Shown here in pieces: positions 48,505 through 59,514 of a stretch of 64,000 nt of DNA. The position numbers were made by a program, and so were the translations under genes. The stretch's first letter is position 1. Each line of letters begins with the position of its first letter. The stretch is from the NCBI GenBank assembly GCA_026874595.1, contig CM049317.1, positions 64,686,118-64,750,117 on the forward strand, read 5' to 3'. This DNA is from Sipunculus nudus. Its lineage: Eukaryota; Annelida; Sipuncula; Golfingiida; Sipunculidae. The notes under the pieces are model-generated. The model ran no database searches, had not been told where the DNA came from, and was given only the letters and a program-made list of their open reading frames with translations.

Positions 48505-51500
48505 TATATTGTTTTTATTCGATTAACCGATTATATCGACGATTAGGTATTTGCTTTCATAATCGGTTAAATCGATTGCATTTTTGCATAATCGATCATA
48601 AAAGACCGACCACAGGACCGTTATCAGCATTAAAATTAACCTTTTGCAAGGAATACGTGTATACAAGTTTCATTGGATTTACTCGGTCAATATTTTAGGT
48701 TTATTTTCTAATTCTGAATTTGCACCAAATTTGTCGATAGTCTGCAGCTCGGTATCAGGACACGCGTCCATGACACCGCCTAAATTCGGCTTTCGATATT
48801 CGATCTATGTTTAAATCATTTATAGATATTGGTTCGGGATTCTTATATCAATGAAATAAATTAACCCTTATATTCATTATAGGACAAGAAGCTATAACCC
48901 CGAACAACAGTGTTAGGAAGAGCTATAATACAAAACCGAATTCTCTTTATGAAAGCAACAGAATTGTTATTCATAACAGGTCGTTGGACAAACAAAAATA
49001 GTGTTGGTATTAACCATGAATGGGGTTTCTAGAAATGCAATCAACGGATTGGATTGATATCAATAATATACTAGTCTATTCCGATATTTGTCGTCTTTTA
49101 CTGAAGATAATCCAATTAAGTTTTTATAAAATAGGCCAGGAAATTCCAGATCTCAGGTTACACGAGCTGTTAAATTAGTTTATATACACGTTTATAACAA
49201 AGAGGTACCACAAAAACATCAAAACACATTCAACAAGAAAATCTGGCGGCAAGGCAAGCGAATGATTGTTTTGCGAAAGGCGTTCTCCATCTAGTAACAT
49301 TTCAAATTCTGCGCATATGCCACCAACCACCTTAAAGTACATGGATTTTCATCATATCCTGTTTGTCAACATAAACGCAAATACCTTGCATACTAACACC
49401 CTGTATATAAACAATATCATACATTTGTCCCACAGTCCTAAAAAAAAACCTTTCTTACCAGGAATTATGAACAATTCATTTATATGTATGCAGCATATGC
49501 CAAAAATCACACTCAAATCAAATCAATGCTACACAGAAGGCAGGGGATTAGCTAGCTTTAACACAGGACCGGACTTAACTATATTCATGGCGTTTAATCA
49601 GCAGCTCTTTACTATGTCGTTCAATGAATTTGGATCAGAACATATTTACCTCTCTCCTTTCAGCAGCTGATTCAATGGGTGCAGTAGCTCCATTGGCTGG
49701 CTGGTCGTGCTCGTCCTTTCCCATTAGTTTCATTTCCACATCACGACTTTGAACAGACTATTAAGATAACAGGTGTAAGGATATACATTTAAAATAAAAT
49801 TATCGCATAGGTTCTTCAATATAAGCCAACCCATGAGATGAATATGAGTAAAACAGTTCTTTGTTTGATTGAAAATTTTTAACTTCGAGCTGATTGAAGA
49901 GTTTGGAGCCCAAATGGCACTGACAAGGTTTTCAATATATGTATTAAACCTCGAAATTACGATAACCCATCAGGATCTCGAAGAGTGGTCTAACTTGAAG
50001 TAGTCGTCTAAGTTCTTTTATTATAGTATAAATCTTATATAAAAGTATATATCTATAGGGTATATATGCAAAAGTATATCTCATGTATTGTAAACTACCT
50101 TAACAGATATACAGTGTAAAGAACTGACATTTCAGCTATAAACTAATGATTTACCTCCGAATTCTTCTTCCTCCTCCACCACCAAATACCGATTATTGCA
50201 CCCGCCACCAATAGAAGAACTAATACAACTATGATTATTATCCAAAATGGAAACCCCTCCTTGGACCCTTCTGAAAAAAGTGAAAGTATGCTACTGTTTA
50301 TGACTTTGCTATTACAAGCAACAGTTTGAAAATAATGGTGTGGAGAACAACTCGTATGAATTTTCAATCTTATTTCTTTGATGTATTTATACACTGGTTA
50401 TGCAATGATAATATACGAGTTATTTATTTTATTATTCATTCAAGTATTTATTTAAGCATTTGTAATTAGACGACGCTTAATTCATAACTCACTTAAAATA
50501 CGGAAACTTAGAAATGAAATACTTGTTACGAGCAAAATGATAAAGAGCAGTCCTTACTAAATCTCAGTGAAAACTGAGTAACCAACAAGGAAATTCCTGT
50601 ATATAGCTCTATAAGTATTTGAGTTCAGATTAACACAATGGTTATTACAGTAAGTGGTCTTAGTTCCGTCTACAAAGTGATGAATCAAATATCCCACCTT
50701 TATTTACTGTACCCGCACCAGGTTTCACAGTCATCTCAACGTCAGCAACAACTACAATATAGAAAGGCAAAAAAAAAAAACGCATTACCTTGTCCCTTGT
50801 GATCTAGTTATGGTTAATTTCATGAAATGATCCGGGAAAACGACCTTAATTTGAGTACATGATGATTTGTTTATATAATGAATGAACAAATGAATGATTT
50901 TCACGTCTGGTGAAACGGCCAACGGACCATAAAACAGTAAATATTTTCTACCATGCCACATGCAAACGTAACAAAAAAAAAAAGAATAACAATTAATATA
51001 AGATAAATAAAATATATATATTTACATGGAATTACATAAAAATGAGTGGTTACAGATGATATGATAATGTTGCACTTCGCCTTGCATGATTCAGCACGAA
51101 AGCGCTTCTATCTAAACACTTCTATCAGTAATTGCTAATCTTCTCAAGGTGACTAAGTGTAACATGAATGTCATTGTACATTCCTTACGCTTCTTAGCCA
51201 AAAATCTCCGACTCTCACAATATTTAAAACAGGTTTAAAAACGCATCTCTTTCGGCATGCTTTCGGTCATTAATATATTTCATTCGTTTTTTTTTTCTGA
51301 AGTCAGATTCACAGGGAGAAGGTGTCCATGAAACACCTGTGTGTGTGTTGTGAGGGGTGTGTGTGTGTGTGAAATGCCGGCTATCGGAGAACTGGCGCAA
51401 TAAAAATTACCATAAGTATTATAACTTATAGTATTATTATCATTATTCAAATGAAATTTATAATCTATTTATTCTTTAGGCTTTATCACTATATATAAAT

Positions 51501-54500
51501 ACAGTCATTTGGTGCCCTGTATAAATTAAAAACATTATCTTGCCATAAATGACCAAGTTTTGGAAAACATGATATATTTCGTTGATTCATAACCTGTACA
51601 ACTAGGGACCCATGGGTCTCGACGCTCAGCTGCATTTGTCTATAAGGATATATATTTATGAGGTTTTTCAAAATATTGGTCCTGTGATCAGTTTTAAGCC
51701 AACCTGTCCATCCAAACTGGAGATATCATCCATAAACTAATTTGTGAATGGATGGGCTCTGTGACCTTAACCTTTGACCTTGAGACCCCAAATTCAAAAG
51801 GAAACTTCCCCAATTGGCAGGTGCACCACATGTTGATGATGGAAGGATTGAGATAAAAAGTTTGGCTACAAATGCATATGCATTCTTTTTAAAGAAATGA
51901 GTCCTGTGACCTTGACCTCTGACCTCATGACCCCAAATTCATATAGGTTCTTGCTTTAGTGGTTGGCAATATGTAAGTCAAGTTTGAAATCCATCATCTG
52001 GAATCATCTGGAAATCATCTGGAAACAAATTTGTGTGGAAAGACGGATGGACAGCTAGACAGACAAACAGACAGACAGACAGGGTGATAACTATATGGCA
52101 TCCACTTGTGATAAATAAACACACCAGGTTTAGAGACACTAGATGTAATTACAGCTGAGAAACTGACATGATTGTTGTCATTTTACATTAAAAAAATAAA
52201 ATATTCGTTAAAATAACAAAAAAAAATACAGGTGGCGCCACCACTTTTCAAGAACTGACAAAACTAGTCATGGTCAATATTCAAGGCAAGATTCATAACA
52301 ATCCATGCATTAATTATCAAGATATTGGATGTTTGGTATTATATTTTTAATTATTCTGGGGGGTACTTTCAAGCCCCATAGCTCTGAGAATATAGGTCGC
52401 AGTGACCTTATTTCAGGTTTCCAAGGAGATTTTATTGACTTCCCTGGATATTCACTTAGGAGTTTCTAGATCCAGCAGTTATGATTTGTGCCCTGCTAAC
52501 GGACAGTCGGACGGTAGACGGAAAAAGCGCCATTCCTATACCTCAGTTGACTTACAGTCAGCTGAGCTAAAAAACTGCATTTCTTTTATATTTATATACA
52601 AATAACAAAATTCACTCAGATCTTTTTAGGTCAAACAACCAGCAAAAACATTTATAACAGGAAACCAGTCACTTTTTAAATAAACCTTGATTCCACTGAA
52701 AAGTATTTAAACAGAATGAGTGAAATACCCACCCTGGCAGGTAACGTGTAGTTTTTGGGAGCAGTCGGTCGCTTTCCATACATAGGTGCCACCTTGTTTC
52801 TTCTGTAATATCACACAGTCCCCTGTCCCATTTGGCTCCCCCGCATCCCAGTACTGTGCTGGTGCAAGAACTCCTGGGAAAAAAAGGTGATGACCACAAT
52901 GTAGTAACAAAAAAGGACATATCACATGTTCTCAGAAATACATAGAACAGTGGGGGCCAGGTATACGATCTTTAATTAGGGTTCAGTCAGGTAGGGATAA
53001 CAACTTTGCTGCGTGGTGTAGTTACGGTTAGAGCGCCCATCTTTTAAGTCAAAAGGAAGTAGGTTCGTGTTCCGTTCAGATTGTCCTCCACACTAACACC
53101 TCCGGTCAAGGTCTTACTACAAGGTCAAGCACCTCCTATTAGGATTCAAGTGGTTTTGGTCACAGGGGAATGACAATACACCATTCAGATTCATATTGTA
53201 TCATATCTTAATTGCCGTGCTAGTCTGTCTATATAAGTTTAATAGCAGTTTGATATCCTCTTGAGACTAGCTGGGCAAGTCGGCCGGTTAGTAGGTGGAT
53301 CGTATAAATTGCTGTTTCTGAAAGGTGATTAATTTGTTGAGAAAAGACACAAATTTTAATACTTCACCTGTGTCAAAATTGCTAAACAATGAACCACATA
53401 GCGTATGTCTCTTGAATGACAGTCAAGTTCGGTAAGCTAAATTTTGTATAGTTGGGGGCCTATATATTGTGATACATATCTGTAAGACTGTATATACGCT
53501 ATAGATAGCTAATTCTGAAATTGGCTACAACAGGTTCTTATAACTTCTAATATTGTAACAAAGTACCCAAAAATAGACCTATTAGTTAAGCTAAATATAT
53601 GTACATCGAAAACTATCAAAACTTGGTGTAACGTGTACTCAGGATTTTCTTCAAGCCACTGATTGATAAATGCCTTTGGTTTTCTACTAGACCTTAACAG
53701 TACAACCAGTTTGTGAGATTTTATATATTATATATATATATATATTTAAATATATATGTGTATGTGTGTATGAACATGATTATACAAATTGTCAATACAT
53801 CATTTGACACCTGCAGCTACCTACACCTGACAAGTAGTACACAGACGTACCTCAAGCCCTATTGAGCTATGTGGATCGATTGGTTGCAAATGAACATGTT
53901 GTAAGTGACTTTGTTACTATGAATCCCATTTATAAATACAAATGTAATGAATATTTTCTGATAACATTTTACACGGCACTGTTTCTTGCTCAAGTTTTAA
54001 TTTTGTAATATTGAAGGCACGCATATCCGGAGATGAATGGGAGTAAGACTCCTTAATTTCAGAAACTAACTCGCCATTATAAATATAATATAATCAAGCA
54101 TCTAAAATAAAAATTATCAGAATGACCTATTCAGCCATATATGCTGTAATGCAATGTACACAAAATCCTGCACACCACTCTGTATATATAAAATATGCTT
54201 TTCATGGAATTTTACATTTTATTTTGTATTTTCAAACACTCTAGAGAAAACATCTTCGTTATATATATGTAACCCCGAATGGAAGGAGGGACCAGAGCAA
54301 GTCTATTGTTCAAGTACAGAAGCAGAAAATGAAGAGAGAGCTATATGATCGTCATGTGGGAAGCTGTGAATCCTATCTTAGAGTGGTAAACTACTTGCAA
54401 GAGAAGAAGGCAGGGTGGATGACGATACAATAAAGCTACAGATTTACTCTTTATGTGAACACTGAAACACACTCGCACAGAACCCTGTCCACATTGTAAG

Positions 54501-54530
54501 GAATAATCAGTCGTAAAACTGTTACAAATA

Positions 54531-54587
<57 letters not shown>

Positions 54588-55658
54588 GGGATGAACCTGA
54601 CAGATCTATGACAACCCATAAGTTGTTACAGCAAACATTTGACGACCCTTTTGGCAACCCTAGAGGGTTGTCAAATTGATAGTGTTCCAGTTGGTGTCAA
54701 AAGTTGACAGGATTCGGTTTGTCGCTCTTCATGATTTTGTGATGCCTTTTAAAATTGCACTGCAGCTGTTGGCAAGATTTGGAGCCTGTTGTAATAACAT
54801 TTTATTGGACTTAAGCCCAGTAGCATGCATAAATACCTCTGTTACAATTGTGACGTCATACTAGTTACCGTATTGACACAGAGATGCCCCAGGGCCTTCC
54901 TGACTTCGGTCAGCTTTCTGAAACACACCCCAGGGGATTAACTCTGTTGGTCTTGGTGTGGTTAAAGAATTTACTGGTTTTCGTTAAGGGCCGATAAGGA
55001 ACAGTAATGAACATAATTTCTTTATTCCCTGGTAGCCGAAAATATAGTTTGCTATAAAAAAAATCGGTACTGAGAGATCCATAATTAATTAAAATTATTC
55101 TTGATAATAGTTCTTCCGAAGTTTGATCAACCAGCATATATTCTACCCTCTACAGTTTTTTTTTATAATTTGGTAACAATTTAATATGTTGGTAACTATC
55201 CATGCTAAGTTCGTGAAACTCCATCACAGTTCAGTTAAGTTATCTCGGCGACACAGAAAGTTAACGGACAGACGGACAGACGGACGGACCGTGGGTATAT
55301 GTTTTTGTTACCTGCTTTCGTAGATCCTTCATCATACTTCCACTCTTCTTTCCTGAGTCCTATCCAGACCTTGTCACATTCCTCCTGGTACCATTTCTTC
55401 CTCATTTCATTAAACATATTGATAGAATGGCGACCTGTTATCAACGCAAGGACCTTCCCATCCTTCTCACATTTCTCCCTGGCTTCGTACCAGTTCAATT
55501 TCTCACATTGGTAATGGTATGTAACTCCACCCTCACGGAAACAATATTTCTGTGCGACCGTACAGCTGTCTGTGGAAAAATATTACAAATGAACGTCCAC
55601 TATTCAGTGATTTTTATTAACTAAAGGTACCGCATATATTAAATGTCTTAGTATATAT

Positions 55659-55696
<38 letters not shown>

Positions 55697-58179
55697 ATAT
55701 ATTTATATATATGTATATTATATATATATATATGTATAAATATTGTTACGGGATCTAATAACAACAGATCACGTAATCGTTACGAGCACAAATTTTGTTA
55801 AGGAGATAAAAAAAAATCAGATTCCGCAACACTAGGCAGCGTGAAATGTCTAGGGGAATGAATAAAGAGGTTTTTTTTTTGTTTACAAATAATTATAATT
55901 TATTCTTAGAACATTCCTACATTACAATACACTAAATCAATACAATAACACAGTATAACTATAATACAAATGTGCAGTACCAGAGTGTCCGGATCCTAGG
56001 CTTTGATTTCTGGATACCACCACTGTCAAGGCTTAACTAGAGTCCTTTCACACGAGTATTCCAGATGAACAGTTCATGTTAATCTTCTCAGAGAATAGTC
56101 CGATTTAATCGCGAAAACAATCTGTTGTAATCCAAAAGTGAAGTTCTGGTAATAATCCCAAATGCAACTTGGAGACGATCTGTATAAAATCTGTTACTAA
56201 TTCCGAAGAATAAATATAAGTTCTGCAATCATCGGTGGGTCCCAAAACTTACGAGATAGTCACACTCTTCCGTGTCCGCTGGTATTTTTCTCTACACTCT
56301 AAACACAGCCCCTATTTATAGCTTTTTCAACCGATCCCAGAAACTTCCATTTTCACGAACATTTCAAACACAACAATACACTTGCCCCCACAGCGCCTGA
56401 ACAGACCCGAACCATCTAGAGCACAAAGAACGCTGTCTCCACACAACGATACATGTGCGCCAACAACGCCTGAACAGAACCGAACCATCAAGACTACACC
56501 GAGTACTGTGTTTACATTCGGCGAGAGTTCAGCAAGTGGGGCTCCCACAGCAGCGCCCAGGATCTGCGCTTTACACGAATCAGAATGCCGAGCACATGCC
56601 AAGTTATGTAATAAATATATATATGGATCATGAATGTCAAGAAAAGATATTTTGTCCGACCTTTCTGTGCATTCTATTACTCAATACAATGACCCAGGAT
56701 GACCATTGTCATATGTCTCTCATAATAAACATTGATATTTTAAAATCCGAGAGCTTCCCACATGTATATAATGATTTAGTGGGTTGTCAATGTTTGAAAT
56801 CGAAATCTAACCTGGAATAATTTAAACGTAATTCAAGGTTTATTTCAACGTTCCTATTATGTTGGACAAGAAAATCAAGAGCCCATAGGTCTCGACGCTC
56901 AGTTGAATTTGTCTATAAAGATAATTATAATAGCTTTCTCAAAATGGTCTTGTGGCCTTTACCCTTGACCTTGTAACCTAAGAGTCTAAGAAAAGGTATG
57001 ACATATGTGAAAGATTTAAGGTTTGGGATGAAAAGTTTGATTTAAAATGCATTCACAAATTTTTAAAAGATGAGGGTGCTGTGACCTTCACCTTTGGCTT
57101 CATGACCCCACAATCAAGAGGACTCTTGCTTAAGTGGTGGGCCTCATACAATTTAAAATCCTTATTTCAAACTGGAGTTGTCTTCCGGACCCACCAACAG
57201 ACGGAAAGACAAGTGATAACTATGGGCCACCCGCTTATGACCGCACATGGTTTCTAGACACTAGTTGATTACAGCTCAGAAACAGACATTATTGTTGTCA
57301 TCTGACTGGCTCAAAAAAAAAGACCATGAAGATAATAGTCAAGGCAGGATTAATTGGAATCTATGCAATAATAATCAAAACAGTAAAGATTTTGTATCAA
57401 ATTTTTCATTTCGGGGGGGGGGGGGGGTACTTAAAACTACATAGCTAGGAGGATATAGGTTGCAGTGAACCAATGAAAGGGTTTCAAGGAGAATTTTTAT
57501 TGACCTCCCTGGATCTTCCTTTCTAACACACGGCCGCACGGCTGGACAAACGAAGCGCCATTCCGGTACCTCAGTTAACGTGCATTTAAGCCATGTCAAA
57601 TCCCCTGTAACATGACTACTACACTTTCGTTTTTCAATCGTACAAAGAACAATATTTCATTCTCTAATATTTGATTTTTTTTGTTGATGCAGTTTCTGAC
57701 TTGTGTACTTTGCCTTCTGACTCACCGTTTGATTGACATATATATCCCCGTTTTATGTTACACTTGGCCGCCTGTCGGACTCTGTTCGGCAGGTGAAGGA
57801 TGCCACATGCGTCTTTTGAGGGCCATGATTGTTCGGCAAACTTTTTATCTTTGGAAAGAAAGCATAAGTATCTATGTAATTAAATATGATGTCTAATCTA
57901 TTTCATTAACCTAGCCCTGACTTGATATAAATGTATTCAAAAGCGCATTATTCAAAATATACAACAAAATCAGTTGTAATGGCGACTTTTGGGTGTTTGT
58001 TTCAAATCAAACGTGTACAGCTGTGTAAAGTCCATTTTTCCTGTCTATATTGACGTAACGGCATAATAGAAATCCTGTCCATGAAAAATATGCATTGGCT
58101 GATACGTGGACAGAAATGTAAAGACATTCAGGTCATAATAATATAGTCATTGTATAATGAGATATCAAATAGACACATT

Positions 58180-58230
<51 letters not shown>

Positions 58231-59390
58231 TATATATATAATATATATTAATATATATTATTGTTCAATTACCGGCCAAAAGAGTTGAAAAGGTAGAACA
58301 GAATAAACTGGCATTATCAAGCATTCACTCTCTGAAGATGAAATGAACCATACGTACTTATTTGGCTCCCACCATTTTTTTTAAAATTTAAGTAGAAGAG
58401 ACCAGTGAAAGAACGTTGGATTTGGGTTTACGATTTTGAAGCACAAGAGCCTGTTTCACCAAAGGTACCGCGAGAAGTGCTGGCTTTTACTGGCTTTCTG
58501 CATATAGGTGGCACGATAGTATAAACAGGGTTGTATTTAAGTTGATTTCATCTAAAGAGTAAGGTTTACAAATAAAGCTTTAATTAAAATATCCTTTATA
58601 TCAGAAATATTTCTACAGGTCTCAGCATTTCTTTTAAATTGATAATTCAATTATGTGTATTCGAAAATGCATGGACGGCCTAAGGCAGTAGTGCCACTGT
58701 GGATTCTTTAATAAAAAGAATAAACTCTTACTCTTAGAAATAAAAGGATAAGATTGTCGGAAAAAAGATATGGAAAATGTATTAACCCATTCCAAATGAC
58801 TGTTGTTACAAATGATTTGTAACTGTTGTTACAAAGTGCTGTATGTGACACTTCTAATTAGGCTTTGCTGTGGTTAGGCCAGTGAAAGAGATCGTGCAAG
58901 AGTCTTTAGAATTTCATATTACCAGTGAGTTTATATAACATTTGCTAAATCACAGTTAGTTTTTGTTCAATAAAATAACACCTGACAAAATGTAACGAAA
59001 AGGAAAACTGTCCTTAAAATTAAAATTCAACAAGTATAGAGTGGAAACACTGCTACATACTCCTAATTGCCCTAATAAACAAAACTTGCCTATGTGAACA
59101 GATAATACATCACCCAAAGCATAGATTTCAGAGCCTGATATTATAAAGATATTATTTAACAAAAGGCATTTATTTCAAAGCCTCACCTGCATTCGTATCA
59201 TTTAAGAGCTCCCAGCTGATATATTTTCGTTTTACAGGTAGCCAGACAGACGTGTAGCCTTTCTCTCCCATCTCCTTGGTTACAGCGGTCTGCCCTTCAG
59301 GGTCCATATACAGAGGCAGCCTTCCTTTTGACGGTAAATTTTCGCAGTATGTCTTAGCCGCATCGTAGATCATTGGCGCCTGCGCATTAA
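46472..59390 (-). CDS. Transmembrane receptor with two C-type lectin domains and a cytoplasmic SH2 domain (5' end missing)
   Basis: Eleven exons in transcript order: 59390-59187, 57848-57726, 55569-55312, 52873-52733, 50751-50698, 50270-50155, 49757-49650, 48392-48339, 47736-47524, 46760-46707, 46597-46472. All carry GT-AG boundaries and phases match throughout (1 up to the membrane exon, 0 after), giving 483 residues plus stop. Order: CTLD1 (two exons, no EPN/WND), CTLD2 (two exons, EPN present), 18-residue stalk, transmembrane helix followed by WWWRRKK, cytoplasmic linker, acidic exon, then SH2 (WYHGSLRRSEAQELI, GDYLVYRAD, VVHHPIEV; C-terminal half FKKTLELV). Topology is extracellular lectin, intracellular SH2, with no kinase and no obvious ITAM. 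Ligand-triggered phosphotyrosine signalling is inference. The signal-peptide exon is not identified. Confidence 0.82.
46707..46760 (-). CDS. Duplicated 18-codon linker exon inside the SH2 region
   Basis: Bounded by TAATTTTTAG and GTAACA, phase 0-0, encoding SSSQSKEEATDVCGLEEE. It shares CGLEEE, length, phase and flanking intron sequence with exon 48339-48392. Its inclusion would put 18 acidic residues between the two SH2 halves, so it may be skipped, alternative, or an adaptive insert. Confidence 0.6.
47367..47516. mobile_element. Tigger-type MITE touching a splice donor
   Basis: Ends CATTGGAACCTCTCC and GGAGGTTCTACCG form a Tigger-like terminal inverted repeat. The right end stops at the TA inside the intron start (AAG/GTAAGTA then CGGTAGAACC on the minus strand), so only seven intron bases separate the element from exon 47524-47736. 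Confidence 0.7.
47524..47736 (-). CDS. SH2 domain exon (N-terminal part) with acidic leader
   Basis: Acceptor CCTGTATTTAG at 47737, donor CTGAAG/GTAAGT, phase 0-0, 71 codons. An acidic run (DDEEEDAEEMLDD) leads into FSWYHGSLRRSEAQELI, the first SH2 strand and helix. GDYLVYRAD stands at the FLVR strand, followed by AFVLVIG and VVHHPIEV (strands C and D with the conserved His). The Arg is one residue later than in the canonical FLVR. Confidence 0.85.
48339..48392 (-). CDS. 18-codon acidic linker exon
   Basis: Bounded by GGTAATTTCTAG and GTAAGTCC, phase 0-0, encoding RFRQLREEGEDFCGLEEE. It immediately precedes the SH2 exon and is the partner of the duplicated exon at 46707-46760. Confidence 0.75.
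48456..48620. repeat. (TA)n array and ATCGATT-rich palindromic segment
   Basis: A TA run (48456-48509) is followed by ATTCGATTAACCGATTATAT, then TAATCGGTTAAATCGATT and ATAATCGATCAT, an inverted-repeat segment resembling ends of hAT-like MITEs. It lies in the intron before the 18-codon linker exon. Confidence 0.45.
49650..49757 (-). CDS. Cytoplasmic juxtamembrane exon
   Basis: Acceptor TTATCTTAATAG, donor AGAGAG/GTAAAT, phase 0-0, 36 codons (SVQSRDVEMKLMGKDEH, PANGATAPIESAAERRE). Charged and disordered-looking, with no motif recognised and no tyrosine. Confidence 0.75.
50155..50270 (-). CDS. Transmembrane exon
   Basis: Acceptor CTTTTTTCAG at 50271, phase 1; donor TCGGAG/GTAAAT, phase 0. It encodes a short lead (GSKEGFPF), a hydrophobic helix of about 23 residues (IIIIVVLVLLLVAGAIIGI core), then WWWRRKK as a stop-transfer signal. 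It marks the change from phase-1 extracellular to phase-0 cytoplasmic exons. Confidence 0.9.
50698..50751 (-). CDS. Extracellular stalk exon
   Basis: Acceptor TTCTATATTGTAG, donor AAAG/GTGGGA, phase 1-1, 54 nt encoding VADVEMTVKPGAGTVNK. It connects CTLD2 to the membrane exon in frame. Confidence 0.65.
51150..51460 (+). mobile_element. 3' fragment of a non-LTR retrotransposon (LINE)
   Basis: The frame at 51205-51273 reads SPTLTIFKTGLKTHLFRHAF then GH and stop, the typical end of jockey/CR1-like LINE reverse transcriptase proteins. It is followed by about 180 bp of 3' UTR and an AT-rich ATTATTATCATTATT tail. Strongly 5'-truncated and antisense in an intron. Confidence 0.65.
51595..52590. repeat. 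Dispersed repeat, copy 1 (intron after CTLD2)
   Basis: Contains GACCCATGGGTCTCGACGCT, GTGACCTTGACCTCTGACCT, CATGACCCCAAATTC, a GACAGACAGACAG tract, GGTTTCCAAGGAGATTTTAT and CGCCATTCCTATACCTCAG. It ends about 145 bp 3' (in transcript terms) of exon 52733-52873. It matches the copy at 56875-57600. Confidence 0.8.
52733..52873 (-). CDS. CTLD2 second-half exon with EPN motif
   Basis: Acceptor TTTTTTTCCCAG, donor CAGG/GTGGGT, phase 1-1. It encodes YWDAGEPNGTGDCVIL and TYVWKATDCSQKLHVTCQ. EPN and the paired cysteines of a C-type lectin fold are present, but WND is replaced by WKATDC, so only part of the mannose-type Ca2+ site is conserved. Confidence 0.88.
53005..53100 (+). mobile_element. tRNA-like SINE head, intronic
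   Basis: GTGGTGTAGTTACGGTTAGAGCGC (A-box-like) is followed by GTAGGTTCGTGTTCCG (B-box-like), with an anticodon-like stretch TCTTTTAAG. Degenerate; the 3' limit is not defined. Confidence 0.5.
54533..54584. repeat. (GA)n microsatellite
   Basis: An uninterrupted GA run in the intron between CTLD2 exons 55312-55569 and 52733-52873. Open frames reading Ser-Leu repeats are artefacts. Confidence 0.95.
55312..55569 (-). CDS. CTLD2 first-half exon
   Basis: Acceptor TATTTTTCCACAG, donor GCAG/GTAACA, phase 1-1. It encodes SCTVAQKYCFREGG, then LNWYEAREKCEKDGKVLALI and DKVWIGLRKEEWKY. The W-x-x-A-x-x-x-C helix and WIGL strand are standard CTLD landmarks. Confidence 0.88.
55650..55735. repeat. (TA)n-rich stretch
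   Basis: Interrupted TA repeats abutting the solo LTR, which inserted at its edge. Confidence 0.8.
55744..56613 (-). mobile_element. Solo LTR of an LTR retrotransposon, 870 bp
   Basis: Plus-strand ends TGTTACGGG and TATGTAATA form a short imperfect inverted terminal repeat. AATAT occurs on both sides (55739-55743 and 56614-56618) as a 5-bp target duplication. In minus orientation the order is U3, TATA box (56310-56323), transcribed region, then AATAAA (55899-55904). The U3 part holds a diverged direct duplication of about 55 bp (around 56370-56420 and 56442-56494). No internal domain is present, so it is a recombination remnant. It sits in the intron between exons 57726-57848 and 55312-55569. 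The retroelement family is not assigned. Confidence 0.8.
56310..56323 (-). promoter_or_regulatory. TATA box of the solo LTR
   Basis: GCTATAAATAGGGG on the minus strand, a near-consensus TATA box in the expected place at the U3/R border. It could drive minus-strand transcription into the lectin-SH2 gene, the sense direction for that gene. Confidence 0.6.
56875..57600. repeat. Dispersed repeat, copy 2 (intron after CTLD1)
   Basis: Shares with 51595-52590 the segments AGGTCTCGACGCTCAGTTGA, CCTTGACCTTG, CATGACCCCA, GGTTTCAAGGAGAATTTT and CGCCATTCCGGTACCTCAG in the same order and orientation. It ends about 125 bp 3' (in transcript terms) of exon 57726-57848, paralleling copy 1. Confidence 0.8.
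57726..57848 (-). CDS. CTLD1 second-half exon
   Basis: Acceptor GCTTTCTTTCCAAAG, donor AACG/GTGAGTC, phase 1-1, 41 codons: KKFAEQSWPSKDACGIL, then QAAKCNIKRGYICQ. The three cysteines and final YIC match a CTLD end, but no EPN/QPD or WND is present. The exon was found by following the phase from 59187-59390; its frame is too short to stand out alone. Confidence 0.78.
58183..58260. repeat. (TA)n array
   Basis: Long TA repeat with short interruptions, in the intron between the two CTLD1 exons. Confidence 0.85.
59187..59390 (-). CDS. CTLD1 first-half exon
   Basis: Acceptor TCTTTTTAAG at 59391, donor GCAG/GTGAGG, phase 1-1, 68 codons beginning NAQAPMIYDAAKTYC and including GYTSVWLPVKRKYISW. An alternative acceptor (GCGCAG) lies ten bases inside, but it would give phase 0; the outer one fits the phase-1 style. 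NAQA could be the end of a signal peptide region. Confidence 0.78.
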
Positions 59391-59514
59391 CTTAAAAAGA
59401 GAAGCATGTACAGTGAAAAGCATTTCTGCAGACAACTCGTCAGACGACTCACAAATGAAGACTTTTGATATATATCATTTCAACGTAAAACAACTTACAA
59501 ACGACAAACTTTAA

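Noticed and set aside
56327-56602. 91-codon minus-strand open frame
   Set aside because: Lies wholly inside the U3 part of the solo LTR and includes its duplicated segment.
58270-58400. Minus-strand frame reading WWEPNKYVWF, resembling an EPN lectin exon
   Set aside because: No usable acceptor precedes it (an in-frame TAA does), the final cysteine is absent, and CTLD1 already has its second-half exon at 57726-57848.
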